Counted from the first letter of the stretch, positions 1-7,898 are shown. The stretch: 33,520 bases of DNA from Halalkalibacter suaedae (GCF_017939705.1 NZ_JAGKSQ010000016.1:1-33520); one strand, 5' to 3'. The notes: a model not told the origin generated them from the sequence alone. Numbers and translations are program-made.

Positions 1-58
1 TGTGGAAGCGTGGCGACACGTGGAGCTGACAGATACTAATCGGTCGAGGACTTATCCA
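1..58 (+). rRNA. 23S rRNA, 3' end (partial)
   Basis: The first 58 bases match the conserved 3' end of Bacillus 23S rRNA, including the ACAGATACTAATCGGTCGAG segment and the terminal GGACTTATCC. The rest of the gene lies left of the window. The 5S gene follows after a spacer of about 120 bases with no tRNA, so this is the distal end of an rrn operon. Confidence 0.95.
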
Positions 59-179
59 ATACAATTCTTGATTTGTTTCTTGCGTATTATCTAGTTTTGA
101 GAGAACTATTTCTTTCAATGTGAACTAAGGTCCATTTGGATTCTGAGGTTCAAGTGTATTTTTATAAAAATACATCATA

Positions 180-296
180 GTCTGGTGGCGATAGCGAAGA
201 GGTCACACCCGTTCCCATGCCGAACACGGTCGTTAAGCTCTTTTGCGCCGATGGTAGTTGGGGGCTTCCCCCTGTGAGAGTAGGACGTTGCCGGGC
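180..296 (+). rRNA. rrf: 5S rRNA
   Basis: The 117-base segment carries the conserved 5S core (GCGAAGAGGTCACACCCGTT, CCGAACACGG, GAGAGTAGGACG). Its ends pair as helix I, with G180 opposite C296 and several G-U pairs. An intrinsic terminator follows directly, so it closes the rRNA operon. Ends are set from the helix and may be off by one or two bases. Confidence 0.95.
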
Positions 297-301
297 ACTC
301 T

Positions 302-331
302 AAAAGCATTCCTTTGAGGAATGCTTTTTTT
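302..331 (+). terminator. rrn operon intrinsic terminator
   Basis: An 11-bp perfect stem (AAAAGCATTCC with GGAATGCTTTT, loop TTTGA) followed by a T run lies 5 bases after the 5S gene. Confidence 0.9.
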
Positions 332-864
332 ATGCATAAAAACGTGGAATGGCTTGAATGGCAACATGCCCCCTAAGAGACAAGCTGTTTCTCTTCGTAA
401 GTAAAACTATTAAATTCCATAAGCAATAAAAATGGCAAGAAAAATCCTTCATATTACTAGTAACTATCTCAAATAGGTTAGTAAAGCCTTGAATTTGGCT
501 AGTAAACTAATAATTTAAGATAGTAAGTAGTATATACATACAATAGCTTCTCTATATCTTAATCGAGGCCACTGAAAAAGGTATGGTTTTCACGTTTTTC
601 TAGCTGTCTCTAAGCAATGAGTGCAATAGTTGCGTTCTCTTAAGCTTGCTCTCAGTCGATCTCATGTCAGGCGTGCAACATTTGGAGTCACATTGCTGCT
701 TCCTCTAATCTATCCAAAAGGCCTTTTTCTCTCTTAAACAGCGAGTACAATCCTTTACACACTAAACATATGTACAAAACTGTAAAAAAAGGATTATTAA
801 TTTTTGTTATAGTATGATAGTTTGTGAAGTATTCATTGTAGAGAGAGTTTAAAGGAGCAGGTTT
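332..864. other. Gap of about 530 bases with no recognised gene
   Basis: No ORF with a ribosome site is visible on either strand. Bases 565-600 carry AGGCCACTGAAAAAGG followed by an imperfect inverted stretch (GTTTTCACGTTTTTC), which looks like a decayed insertion-sequence end, but no transposase remnant could be read. The last 80 bases are AT-rich, with TATGAT at 813-818 as a possible -10 for the permease pair but no convincing -35. Confidence 0.4.
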
Positions 865-1818
865 ATGAATTTATTCATTCGATTAATAAAAACGTTAATA
901 ATGTGGTTTAGCTTAGCAGTTATTTTGATTTTAATTATTCTATTACCAAGAAATACCGAGTCCTATCGTGATGGGAACGATGATGTCATGTCTTATCAGT
1001 TCACATGGGATTCTTATAAGGATAACGTGATCGAGTATATTAGCAATGTGTGGTCAAATAAAAGTATTGGGATCACGAACTATAATCAAACCTTTGAAAC
1101 TGAGCTAATTCGTTATGGTACAAGAACTCTTTTCGTGTTCGTACCAGCCTTACTGCTTAGTATTGTTTTTGGTATTTATAAAGGAGTTTTTGATTATAGG
1201 CATCGGACTGGTTTATGGAGAGTCATTGGACAAGGAGGCACATGGGTAACACAATCTGTTCCTGATTTCTTTTTAATTTTGTTAATTCAGCTTTTGCTAT
1301 CAATGCTACATAGATGGGGTTTACCACAGATTGACTTATACGGGGATGAACATTGGTATAACTTTATCTTACCAGCACTTTTTCTTAGTATGTATCCGGC
1401 CGCTTTAATTGCTCGTTATACAACCGAATACTTGGAGAATGAAGAATATGCAGATTACATAAAAACCGCAGAGGCGAAGGGTGTTCCTGAAAAATCTATA
1501 CTCTGGAATCATGTGTTACGAAATTGTTGGACTAAATTAATTCAACATTTTCTTCCTATTACATTAACACTTGTGTCAAGTATGTTTGTCGTTGAGTACA
1601 TGACAATGTATAACGGAATGGGAACCCGCCTAATTAAAGCTATACAAATTAAAGATTCGATCATTCCAGGACAATCGCTACCAATCGATATCCCAGTTGT
1701 TATCGGCTTTAGCTTAATCTTTATGTTTATATTTATGATTGTCCAGCTTATTAGCCAAATCCTTCTTCATGTTTTATCACCAGTCAGAGGGGAGGGGTTA
1801 GTTGATGAGGAGCGTTAA
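865..1818 (+). CDS. OppB/DppB-like ABC transporter permease
   Basis: This 317-residue protein looks like the first membrane subunit of a peptide/nickel-type ABC importer. It has an N-terminal membrane helix (about residues 9-28), an extracellular stretch, then five more hydrophobic segments. The EAA loop that contacts the ATPase is visible around residues 195-222 (YIKTAEAKGVPEKSILWNHV). An AAAGGAG ribosome site lies 8 bases before the ATG. The stop overlaps the next permease by 17 bases, so the two are translationally coupled. No binding protein or ATPase gene lies nearby, unlike a complete opp or dpp operon. It is therefore an incomplete importer that borrows partners, or a half-transporter of different use. 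The family is clear from the fold pattern; the substrate is unknown. Confidence 0.85.
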   Translation: MNLFIRLIKTLIMWFSLAVILILIILLPRNTESYRDGNDDVMSYQFTWDSYKDNVIEYISNVWSNKSIGITNYNQTFETELIRYGTRTLFVFVPALLLSIVFGIYKGVFDYRHRTGLWRVIGQGGTWVTQSVPDFFLILLIQLLLSMLHRWGLPQIDLYGDEHWYNFILPALFLSMYPAALIARYTTEYLENEEYADYIKTAEAKGVPEKSILWNHVLRNCWTKLIQHFLPITLTLVSSMFVVEYMTMYNGMGTRLIKAIQIKDSIIPGQSLPIDIPVVIGFSLIFMFIFMIVQLISQILLHVLSPVRGEGLVDEER

Positions 1819-2719
1819 ATACCCGACGTTATGGCTTGGTGGTTTTGGTCTTGTCCTTCTTTTGTTTCTTTTCCTTTTTGGACCTCATCTCCCTAATGTA
1901 GATAAGGAGGTTTCGGAAACAAGCTATTATTTTAATGGGAAAACAACAGATTTGGATATTCATTTACCACCATATCCACCTTCAGACAAATTTATATTAG
2001 GATCTGATTCGGAAGGCCATGATATGTATAGTGCGATGATCATGGGAACAAGAGAAACTCTACTAACAGTTTTCATTATATCAATCGTTACCTTTGCGTT
2101 TGCGATTCCGTTTGGATTAGGTGCAAGCCATATTCCATTTTTAAGAATCATACTTGAGGGCTGGAATATACTCTTCTCGAGGGTACCTGCACTATTCCTA
2201 ATTTTAATTGTTTGTACAATTCCAGTCTTTCTTCTTTCTCCTCATCGACCAATCTATATGATTGTCTTAATTATTATTTTGGAAATTGGTAAAATGGCGG
2301 AACTGGTCTTTCAGAGCATTAAAGAGATTCAAAAAACTGCATATTATGAGGCAGCGAAAACAATGGGGACTAAAGTATTTGGTATGTGGAAATGGTATTA
2401 CTGGCCAAGCTGTTCACCGCTCTGGCTTTCTAGCTTTATTACGCATATAGGTAGTATCCTTTTCTTAATTGGGCAACTAGGTTTGTTTAATATCTTTCTT
2501 TCACAACAGCTATTCCAAAGAGCTGGTGGACCTGGTCAAACGGTTTATGGTATAGAAAACATCTCGAATGTTTGGCCCGTATATCTTAACAATATTTTTA
2601 ACAATATGATAAGTGCACCCTGGGTACCAATTACTGCCGCGTCGTTCATTGCTTTTTCAATGCTGACATTTATTTTATTGGGAGATGGCCTCTTAAAATA
2701 TTTTAGGAAACTTGAATAA
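1802..2719 (+). CDS. OppC/DppC-like ABC transporter permease
   Basis: This 305-residue protein looks like the second membrane subunit paired with the preceding permease. It has an N-terminal helix at about residues 10-27 and the OppC-like segment LGSDSEGHDMYSAMIMGTRE near residues 66-85, equivalent to the usual GTD..GRD..SR.I.G.R pattern. Several more helices follow, along with an EAA-type loop (YYEAAKTMGTKVFGMWKW) around residues 178-195. It begins inside the 3' end of the upstream gene and ends in an intrinsic terminator 12 bases after the stop, so the operon has only these two genes. GTP- or ATP-binding motifs are absent. The substrate cannot be read. Confidence 0.85.
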   Translation: MMRSVKYPTLWLGGFGLVLLLFLFLFGPHLPNVDKEVSETSYYFNGKTTDLDIHLPPYPPSDKFILGSDSEGHDMYSAMIMGTRETLLTVFIISIVTFAFAIPFGLGASHIPFLRIILEGWNILFSRVPALFLILIVCTIPVFLLSPHRPIYMIVLIIILEIGKMAELVFQSIKEIQKTAYYEAAKTMGTKVFGMWKWYYWPSCSPLWLSSFITHIGSILFLIGQLGLFNIFLSQQLFQRAGGPGQTVYGIENISNVWPVYLNNIFNNMISAPWVPITAASFIAFSMLTFILLGDGLLKYFRKLE

Positions 2720-2730
2720 TATCAATCAAG

Positions 2731-2757
2731 CGAGTCTGATTTTTAGACTCGTTTTTT
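2731..2757 (+). terminator. Terminator of the permease pair
   Basis: A 7-bp stem CGAGTCT/AGACTCG with a 7-base loop is followed by TTTTTT. Confidence 0.85.
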
Positions 2758-2959
2758 CTTCTATCTTGGAAGAGATGCGAACAGTGTGGCTTATCCTTTC
2801 AGTTTTACGTGGAAATTCTTATAAGAGGGTTTATGTCTTCAGTATTGAATTACTAATAGAATAACTAAAAAATAAAGTTAATTAATCTTAGATTAAAACA
2901 AATCAAGGAAATGGAACTGTCGACAAAACAGTTAGAAAAAGAAAGAAAGGGATGATATT

Positions 2960-3433
2960 ATGCAACGAGATCGATTACTAATTTTGCTTTTTTTAATTAT
3001 TTTTTTGACAGGATGTAGTTCACAAGCTACAAATCTCGATGAGCCAAGTCAATATGAGGATGACATTGCAACCATCATTGAGAAAGATGATTTCGTATTA
3101 AGTATGAAAACAACTAATGATCAATACCTTTCAAGTATAGAACAGATTTCCATTGAATTAAGCAATCAAAGCCCAGAATCAGTTCTTTATGGTGAGAACT
3201 ATCAATTGGAGAAGTTGGAGGATGGGGTTTGGTACAAAATACCGTTTAATGAGGAACATGAATTTGTTGATATTGGCTATATTCTTGATCCAGAGGAACC
3301 AAAGAAGGAAACAATTCATATCTCGGATCTTGATTACACAATGAGTAAGGGAGAGTACCGAGTAATCAAAAGCTTCTATACACAGGCTGGGAAACAATTT
3401 GTACTCGGTTCAACTTTTACAATTCAGGACTAA
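2960..3433 (+). CDS. Lipoprotein with a bacterial Ig-like domain
   Basis: The 157-residue protein starts with a lipoprotein signal peptide: MQRDR, a hydrophobic core, then the lipobox LTGC with the lipidated Cys at residue 19. The mature part (about residues 50-155) has alternating strands and the pattern YGENYQLEKLEDGVWYKIPF, typical of the Ig-like domain found in many short Bacillus lipoproteins. It should be anchored to the outer face of the membrane; its role is unknown. An AAGGGATGA ribosome site lies about 8 bases before the ATG. It stands alone, between the permease terminator and an unrelated small ORF. Confidence 0.8.
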   Translation: MQRDRLLILLFLIIFLTGCSSQATNLDEPSQYEDDIATIIEKDDFVLSMKTTNDQYLSSIEQISIELSNQSPESVLYGENYQLEKLEDGVWYKIPFNEEHEFVDIGYILDPEEPKKETIHISDLDYTMSKGEYRVIKSFYTQAGKQFVLGSTFTIQD

Positions 3434-3620
3434 AGGAATGGTTGCTTATTATTTTGAAAATTAGTTAAGGAGAAATGTACATAGCATATTTCTGTTATTA
3501 TTCAGTTAATCTTCAAGCAGAGTAGTCACAATGTTTTCATTGGAAGATCATTTAGAGATTTTTTAGTTAATTATGTTAAACTGAGATGAGAATGATCTTT
3601 CACAAGGGGGAGACAAACTG

Positions 3621-3698
3621 GTGAATAAAAATCGGCAAGCACTGATATGGTTGCTAATAGCTGTTGCACTATTTATCGTTTGGTGGATTTCTAGGTAG
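3621..3698 (+). CDS. 25-residue single-helix membrane peptide
   Basis: A GTG start preceded by AAGGGGGAGA (about 8-base spacing) opens a 25-codon frame encoding MNKNRQALIWLLIAVALFIV and then WWISR. It has a short positive N-terminus, one hydrophobic helix and a positive end, the usual shape of a small membrane peptide. The strong ribosome site, the clean hydrophobic segment and the lack of any other gene in this 370-base gap support it. No family was recognised. It could be a regulator of a membrane complex or a chance frame. Confidence 0.6.
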   Translation: MNKNRQALIWLLIAVALFIVWWISR

Positions 3699-3822
3699 GA
3701 AACTAAATACTATAAATGATCCTTTCCTTCAAATGATTTTTTCCTTATTTTTATAATGAAGAAAGTATTGAAGTCTTTTGCAGCAGAAATAACAACAAAT
3801 TTTTTTGAAAGTAGGAGAGAGA

Positions 3823-4602
3823 ATGAAAGAACAAGGTGTTATATTTTTTGATATAGACGGGACACTGTTAAATCACGATAAGGAATTACCTTCTTCAAGC
3901 AAAAAGGCAATCTTTAAGTTAAAGGAAGCCGGACATATTGTTGCAATTGCAACAGGAAGAGCCCCTTTTATGTTTGAGGATTTACGTAAAGAGTTGGGTA
4001 TTGATACATATGTTAGTTACAACGGTCAGTATGTTGTTTTAAACGGTGAGGTACTCTATACCAACCCATTGAATATTCCTGCCCTTGAAGAGCTGACTAA
4101 AGTAGCTCTAAACAACGATCATCCTGTTGTTTTTATGGACCATGAAGATATGAAAGCGAATGTACCGGAGCATAACTATATTAACGAAAGCATTGAAACG
4201 TTAAAAATTGATCGTTTTCCAACTCATGATCCTCTATATTATAAAGGACGTGATTTATATCAAACTCTTCTTTTTTGTCCTGAAGGCACGGAGCAACAGT
4301 ATGAAAATGGATTTGATGCCTTTGACTTTGTAAGATGGCATCCGGTGTCAGTTGATATTCTTCCAAAAGGTGGTTCAAAAGCAATAGGGATTAAGAAGAT
4401 TGTTGACCAACTTGGGATTACTTCAGAGCGTCAGTATGCATTTGGTGATGGCTTAAACGATATTGAGATGCTTACAACAGTAACAAATAGTGTTGCAATG
4501 GGGAACGCAGAGGACAAGGTTAAGGCAGTTGCAAAGCATGTGACAAAATCCGTTGAAGATGATGGTATCGTTCATGGTCTTAAAATGGTTGGTTTATTAT
4601 AA
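3823..4602 (+). CDS. Cof-type HAD-IIB sugar/nucleotide phosphatase
   Basis: This is a 259-residue HAD hydrolase of the Cof (IIB) subfamily, cytosolic and Mg-dependent, expected to dephosphorylate sugar phosphates or similar small metabolites. Motif I is FFDIDGTLL with the nucleophile Asp10 and acid/base Asp12. Motif II is in IATGRAP, the motif III lysine is in GGSKAIGIKKI, and motif IV is GDGLNDIEML. The cap lies between motifs II and III, as expected for type C2. The ATG at 3823 was chosen because AGGAGA sits just upstream; a TTG 18 bases earlier is in frame but has no ribosome site. Length fits the family (about 260). It resembles B. subtilis YkrA-type proteins, but the exact substrate is unknown. 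It converges on the minus-strand gene after it. Confidence 0.9.
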   Translation: MKEQGVIFFDIDGTLLNHDKELPSSSKKAIFKLKEAGHIVAIATGRAPFMFEDLRKELGIDTYVSYNGQYVVLNGEVLYTNPLNIPALEELTKVALNNDHPVVFMDHEDMKANVPEHNYINESIETLKIDRFPTHDPLYYKGRDLYQTLLFCPEGTEQQYENGFDAFDFVRWHPVSVDILPKGGSKAIGIKKIVDQLGITSERQYAFGDGLNDIEMLTTVTNSVAMGNAEDKVKAVAKHVTKSVEDDGIVHGLKMVGLL

Positions 4603-4646
4603 ACCTACCTATTTAAAGAACACCAATCGACTCATTGGCAACTGTA

Positions 4647-5198
4647 CTAGTAATTATAACTTTTTAAAAAACTGTGCAAAGGTCCATGTATGATGACTTT
4701 TTTTACTGGTGCTTTAAATCTGATCAAATAGAAGCCTAATGTTGGTAGCGTTATTTTCCAAACAGATACAGGCTTGGTGGAGTATAGATAACCATAACCA
4801 AAGAGGAAAAGGTACATCGTCCACGACCAGAAGAGGCTCCAGCCATTTCTAAAATAAATCATTTTAAGCTTAAGACCAATGAATTCAAAACACGAACATA
4901 GTAAAGACCATTTCAAGATATGCTTGATTTGCAAAAGGACATGCTCTTTAGGGAAATTTGCCATACATAACAGGAAGATAAGTGGTGTAATGCAAAAGAT
5001 ATGAATAATTCTTAATTGCTTTAATTTTAGAGTGTTTGACTGTAATTCCCACAGGATATGTTTTTTAAAGAAATAGTAATAAGAAGAATTGATGAATACG
5101 ATGTACAGTAATGGTCGAAAAAATAGAGGCATAAGTCTCCATGTTTGCTTTCGATAGTTTAACCATAGTAATAATATCGATAAAAAAATATGTCTCAT
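4647..5198 (-). CDS. CBO0543-like multi-helix membrane protein
   Basis: This 183-residue protein has about five hydrophobic segments. It carries the signature NGWSLFWSWTMYLFLFGYGY followed by TKP and a Trp, the layout of the CBO0543 family of small Bacillus and Clostridium membrane proteins. The ribosome site AGAAGGAT lies about 8 bases before the ATG on the minus strand. It has no operon partner and converges with the HAD phosphatase. A second likely member of the family is at 22513-23004. Function is unknown. The sequence is rich in Leu, Phe, Tyr and Trp and has a basic C-terminal tail. Confidence 0.7.
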   Translation of the reverse strand: MRHIFLSILLLWLNYRKQTWRLMPLFFRPLLYIVFINSSYYYFFKKHILWELQSNTLKLKQLRIIHIFCITPLIFLLCMANFPKEHVLLQIKHILKWSLLCSCFEFIGLKLKMIYFRNGWSLFWSWTMYLFLFGYGYLYSTKPVSVWKITLPTLGFYLIRFKAPVKKVIIHGPLHSFLKSYNY

Positions 5199-5559
5199 AA
5201 CTTAAATCCTTCTTTCAATCAAAATGGGATTAGTTTTAGGATATACAATTATCTTCAATTAAATGTAAGGACTAAGTTGAGGATTATTTTAATATCAAGG
5301 GTATCATCTTCATTAGTGACCACTACTAATCCCGGACATTTTGTAATCAAACACATCAATGAATATGCATATGGTGGATAGATCGGAAGCCTTTTACATT
5401 GAATTCTATACTATCTAAACTATCAGGCATTTCTACAATGTAGAATGTCTCTTTTTTTGTTTTATATGTAAAATTTTTCAAAATGTAAGAGGGTATTTCT
5501 ACAGAAGCATTGAATAGTTATTACAAATAATAACAAATGAAATTTTAGGAGGACTTGTT
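5199..5559. other. Gap of 360 bases with an orphan terminator-like hairpin
   Basis: Bases 5428-5459 on the plus strand form a short hairpin (CATTTCTA with TAGAATG) followed by TCTCTTTTTTTG, the form of an intrinsic terminator. No gene ends just before it on this strand. A 63-codon frame at 5190-5381 overlaps the divergent start, lacks a ribosome site and was not accepted. The hairpin may end a short RNA or the leader of the repeat-protein gene that follows. Confidence 0.4.
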
Positions 5560-6038
5560 ATGGGATTAATTAGTAAGAAAATTAATTTACAGAAGACCGA
5601 TATTTCTGGTTCGGCGTGGGAAGAAGTGAATGCACAAGGACTTGAAATCAATAATGTGAGTCTAGCCAATACGAATTTCAATAATGTAGATATGAGTCAG
5701 GTATCAATGAACGATATTAATATGCAGAAAAATAAGATTAGATTAGCAATGCTAATTTATCTGGTTTAAGTATTAAACATGCCAATTTTAGTAATGCGGT
5801 AATAGATCATGTTCATTTATTTGGTACTGAATTCCATAACGTGGTTTTGCCCCAGGAAGGTGATCCTAATTTTAAGAGTGATGGTCAATACAAGCCAGTT
5901 CGTTTCGAAAATTGTGAGCTTACAAATGGACAAGTAGTGAATTGTAATTTAACAAACATGGAAATAACGAATTGTGATATTAATGGTTTGAAGATTAATG
6001 GTGTTCTAATTAAAGATCTAATTGAACAAAAAAGTTAG
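5560..6038 (+). pseudogene. Pentapeptide-like repeat protein, frameshifted
   Basis: The gene opens at an ATG with AGGAGGA about 6 bases upstream and encodes 60 residues of a repeat pattern (LQKTDISG, LEINNVSLANTNFNNVDMSQ). It then runs out of frame and stops at 5769. The same pattern continues one frame over up to 6038 (ISNANLSGLSIKHANFSNAV ... FENCELTNGQVVNCNLTNME). The junction holds GATTA twice in tandem at 5736-5745. Removing one copy joins the halves perfectly as QKNKISNANLSG and gives a 157-residue protein. It resembles a Bacillus family of A(N/D)LXX-type right-handed beta-helix proteins of unknown role. The second half has no ribosome site near its first in-frame start codon, so the gene is probably broken unless the duplication reverts. 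A sequencing error is possible. Confidence 0.85.
5736..5745 (+). repeat. 5-bp tandem duplication (GATTA x2) causing the frameshift
   Basis: GATTAGATTA lies exactly where the two halves of the repeat protein lose register. Deleting one unit restores one continuous frame, so the duplication is the likely lesion. Confidence 0.85.
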
Positions 6039-6126
6039 GGTCTTTTCTAATCAGTATATGTTATACATGGTGAGGTAGAGAGTATAGGATAGCATCTTTT
6101 GTTAGGTAAAGGGGACAAATTTCAGT

Positions 6127-6708
6127 ATGACTAAAATAGTATTTGTTAGGCATGGACAAGGGGAGCACACATTAAATCCGCCCAATAGTCTTCAAATAAA
6201 AGACCCTAAGTTAACGAAAGACGGCGTTTTCCAGGCGAGTCGACTTATAAGTGAACTTCCTTTAATAGAATCAGATATTGTAATTACTAGTCCATTAAGA
6301 AGGACAGTGGAAACGGCTCTTCTTTGGAGTAAAGAAGTTAAATGCAAGATTATTGTTAATCCCTTGGTCGGCCCTAGAATGTTTCCACAACTCCCAGAAG
6401 GTCAGACATTGCCTTGTGATGTGTTACTGAGTCGTAAATATTTAGAATTAGAATTTCCTCATTTGACCTATGAAGCCAATATATCAGAGGAAATCTGGTC
6501 TAACGGAATCAATACATTAGCAGAAGCTAAATTCAATGAATTAGCAGAGAAATTTATTTTATGGTGCAAGCAACAAAGTAACAACAGAGTCTATGTTGTT
6601 TCACATGATGGTACGATTACATCCTATAGACAATTAATTACAGGTACAAAATTAACAAGAGAAGCTTTTCTTAAAGAAACTGATTGGATTGAAATGGTTT
6701 GTTGTTAA
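6127..6708 (+). CDS. Histidine phosphatase (phosphoglycerate mutase-like)
   Basis: The 193-residue protein belongs to the histidine phosphatase superfamily. The catalytic RHG motif is at residues 8-10 (KIVFVRHGQGEHT), TSPLRRTVETA supplies the second Arg, and VVSHDGTI near residue 158 supplies the second catalytic His. It should be a cytosolic phosphatase or mutase acting on small phosphorylated molecules; the substrate is not readable. The ribosome site is AAAGGGG about 12 bases before the ATG, a long spacing. It is a single gene with its own terminator downstream, on the same strand as the broken repeat gene. Confidence 0.88.
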   Translation: MTKIVFVRHGQGEHTLNPPNSLQIKDPKLTKDGVFQASRLISELPLIESDIVITSPLRRTVETALLWSKEVKCKIIVNPLVGPRMFPQLPEGQTLPCDVLLSRKYLELEFPHLTYEANISEEIWSNGINTLAEAKFNELAEKFILWCKQQSNNRVYVVSHDGTITSYRQLITGTKLTREAFLKETDWIEMVCC

Positions 6709-6762
6709 TGATGATCATACTTTCCGCTGTATAATAAGAAAGATATATAGAATGTGGAGCGT

Positions 6763-6799
6763 AAGAAAGCTCGGAGAAATTTATCCGAGCTTTCTTTTT
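6763..6799 (+). terminator. Terminator after the histidine phosphatase
   Basis: A 13-bp stem (AAGAAAGCTCGGA with TCCGAGCTTTCTT) with an 8-base loop is followed by a T-rich tract. Confidence 0.9.
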
Positions 6800-6869
6800 A
6801 TAGATTGTGTAAAGGTCACTTGACGTTAAGTTTCCTTTACGTATAAACTGTAAGTAGAGGTGAATAAGG

Positions 6870-7076
6870 GTGAAAAATAAGCTAGTCGAGTATAGAAAAA
6901 AGCATGGGTTCTCCCAGGATAAATTAGCGGAGAAACTTGGTGTATCGAGGCAAACGATCATTTCAATTGAAAAAGAAAAGTATTCACCTTCTCTTCCGCT
7001 CGCATTTGAATTAGCTAAAATCTTTCACACGACTATTGAAGACCTGTTTCTTTATGAAGGGAAAACGAATAAGTAG
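6870..7076 (+). CDS. Small Xre-family HTH regulator
   Basis: The 68-residue protein is essentially one Xre/Cro helix-turn-helix domain: LVEYRKKHGFSQDKLAEKLG then VSRQTIISIEKEKYSPSL, with the C-terminal pattern LAFELAKIFHTTIEDLF. It starts at GTG, with AGAGGTGA about 6 bases upstream. The next gene, a four-helix membrane protein, begins 25 bases after its stop, and a 57-residue membrane protein follows. Pairs of a tiny Xre regulator and a small membrane protein are common in Bacillus, where the regulator often controls its own operon. The target here is unknown. Confidence 0.9.
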   Translation: MKNKLVEYRKKHGFSQDKLAEKLGVSRQTIISIEKEKYSPSLPLAFELAKIFHTTIEDLFLYEGKTNK

Positions 7077-7101
7077 TCTTGAGAAAAGGTGGGATTATGT
7101 G

Positions 7102-7479
7102 ATGGATTATTTTAGAAAGCTATTTTTTATTTTAGGTAGTTTCTTTTTTGTTCTTTCTTGCTTTTTGATCGTGATTGGAATACTTGCAAAGCAGACACCG
7201 CATTCAAGTATATATTTAATGTTCGCGATGGCGGTTATGAGTTTTTGCATGAGTTATCTCTATCCACAATTTAAACAAAAAGACGAACGTATGAAGCTTA
7301 TTAGAGCAAAAGGGATGTTTGCTTCTTTTGTTGCCTTAATGAGCTATCTAATCATTTTCAACGTTGGCATACAATTTGAACTCATCTATTTCACTGCAAG
7401 CCAATTGATTCAAATCCTATCAACATTAATGATTTGTACAGTGTTTCTTTCTTTTGTGATTTTCTCAAAAATGTATTAA
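7102..7479 (+). CDS. Four-helix membrane protein, partner of the Xre regulator
   Basis: The 125-residue protein has four hydrophobic segments (about residues 7-27, 37-53, 71-90 and 98-119). The charged loop QFKQKDERMKLIRAKG between helices 2 and 3 recalls the DER..L.. loop of the membrane partners of small Xre regulators. The frame is open from 7036, but AAGGTGGG at 7086-7093 fits the ATG at 7102 (GTG at 7099 is also possible). The longer start would overlap the regulator gene. Function is unknown. It probably belongs to one operon with the genes on either side. Confidence 0.75.
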   Translation: MDYFRKLFFILGSFFFVLSCFLIVIGILAKQTPHSSIYLMFAMAVMSFCMSYLYPQFKQKDERMKLIRAKGMFASFVALMSYLIIFNVGIQFELIYFTASQLIQILSTLMICTVFLSFVIFSKMY

Positions 7480-7520
7480 TGATCGCAGAACAAGAAATTG
7501 AGTGAAAAGGAGTTGATATT

Positions 7521-7694
7521 ATGGAGATTTATATCCTGTTGGCTGTAGTTGTCGTTGGAATGTTTGTCTCAATTATGATTACTCAAAATCATAGAGATTC
7601 AAATAAAGCATTAACTAAACAGGGTTATTTCAGGTTGTTGATTTTGTTTGGAGTTATATTTCTATCCGTTTTGCTTTTGGTTATTGTGGAGTAA
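7521..7694 (+). CDS. 57-residue two-helix membrane protein
   Basis: An ATG preceded by AAAAGGAG (8-base spacing) opens a 57-codon frame. It has one N-terminal helix (YILLAVVVVGMFVSIMI), a polar loop (TQNHRDSNKALTKQGYFR) and a second helix up to the C-terminus. It lies 41 bases after the four-helix protein and just before a strong terminator, so it is probably the last gene of the Xre operon. No family was recognised. Confidence 0.75.
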   Translation: MEIYILLAVVVVGMFVSIMITQNHRDSNKALTKQGYFRLLILFGVIFLSVLLLVIVE

Positions 7695-7716
7695 TTAGGA
7701 TGAAAAAATAGGAATG

Positions 7717-7753
7717 AGGAAGGACCAAATGTATTTTGGTCCTTCCTTTTTTT
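7717..7753 (+). terminator. Terminator of the Xre operon
   Basis: A 13-bp perfect stem (AGGAAGGACCAAA with TTTGGTCCTTCCT), 5-base loop and following T run. Confidence 0.92.
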
Positions 7754-7866
7754 GAATAATACATTACTAGGTTTATCGCTTTTTAGATGGGGATACGCTT
7801 TTATATTCTTCATGAGTACAGTCAATTTTCATAATATTAACTTATTGATAAAGTGATTAACAGAAA

Positions 7867-7898
7867 CAAAATTGTTGATCTAAATTCCAACAATTTTG
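7867..7898. repeat. 11-bp inverted repeat in the transporter upstream region
   Basis: CAAAATTGTTG and CAACAATTTTG are separated by 10 bases. No T run follows on the plus strand, so it is not a clear terminator. The gap 7754-8280 otherwise holds the operators and cre site listed separately and no gene. Confidence 0.5.

Noticed and set aside
5190-5381. 63-codon plus-strand frame
   Set aside because: It overlaps the start of the divergent membrane-protein gene, has no ribosome site and an unconvincing composition.
5727-5745. Programmed ribosomal frameshift in the repeat-protein gene at the AAAAA run
   Set aside because: The alternative frame has stops at 5733 and 5739 just after the A run, so slippage there cannot join the halves; the GATTA duplication explains the break.
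6671-6961. 96-codon minus-strand frame across the terminator
   Set aside because: It runs through a strong plus-strand terminator and overlaps the ends of two well-supported genes; no ribosome site.
7625-7825. 66-codon minus-strand frame
   Set aside because: It is antisense to the 57-residue protein and to the terminator after it, which explains its openness.
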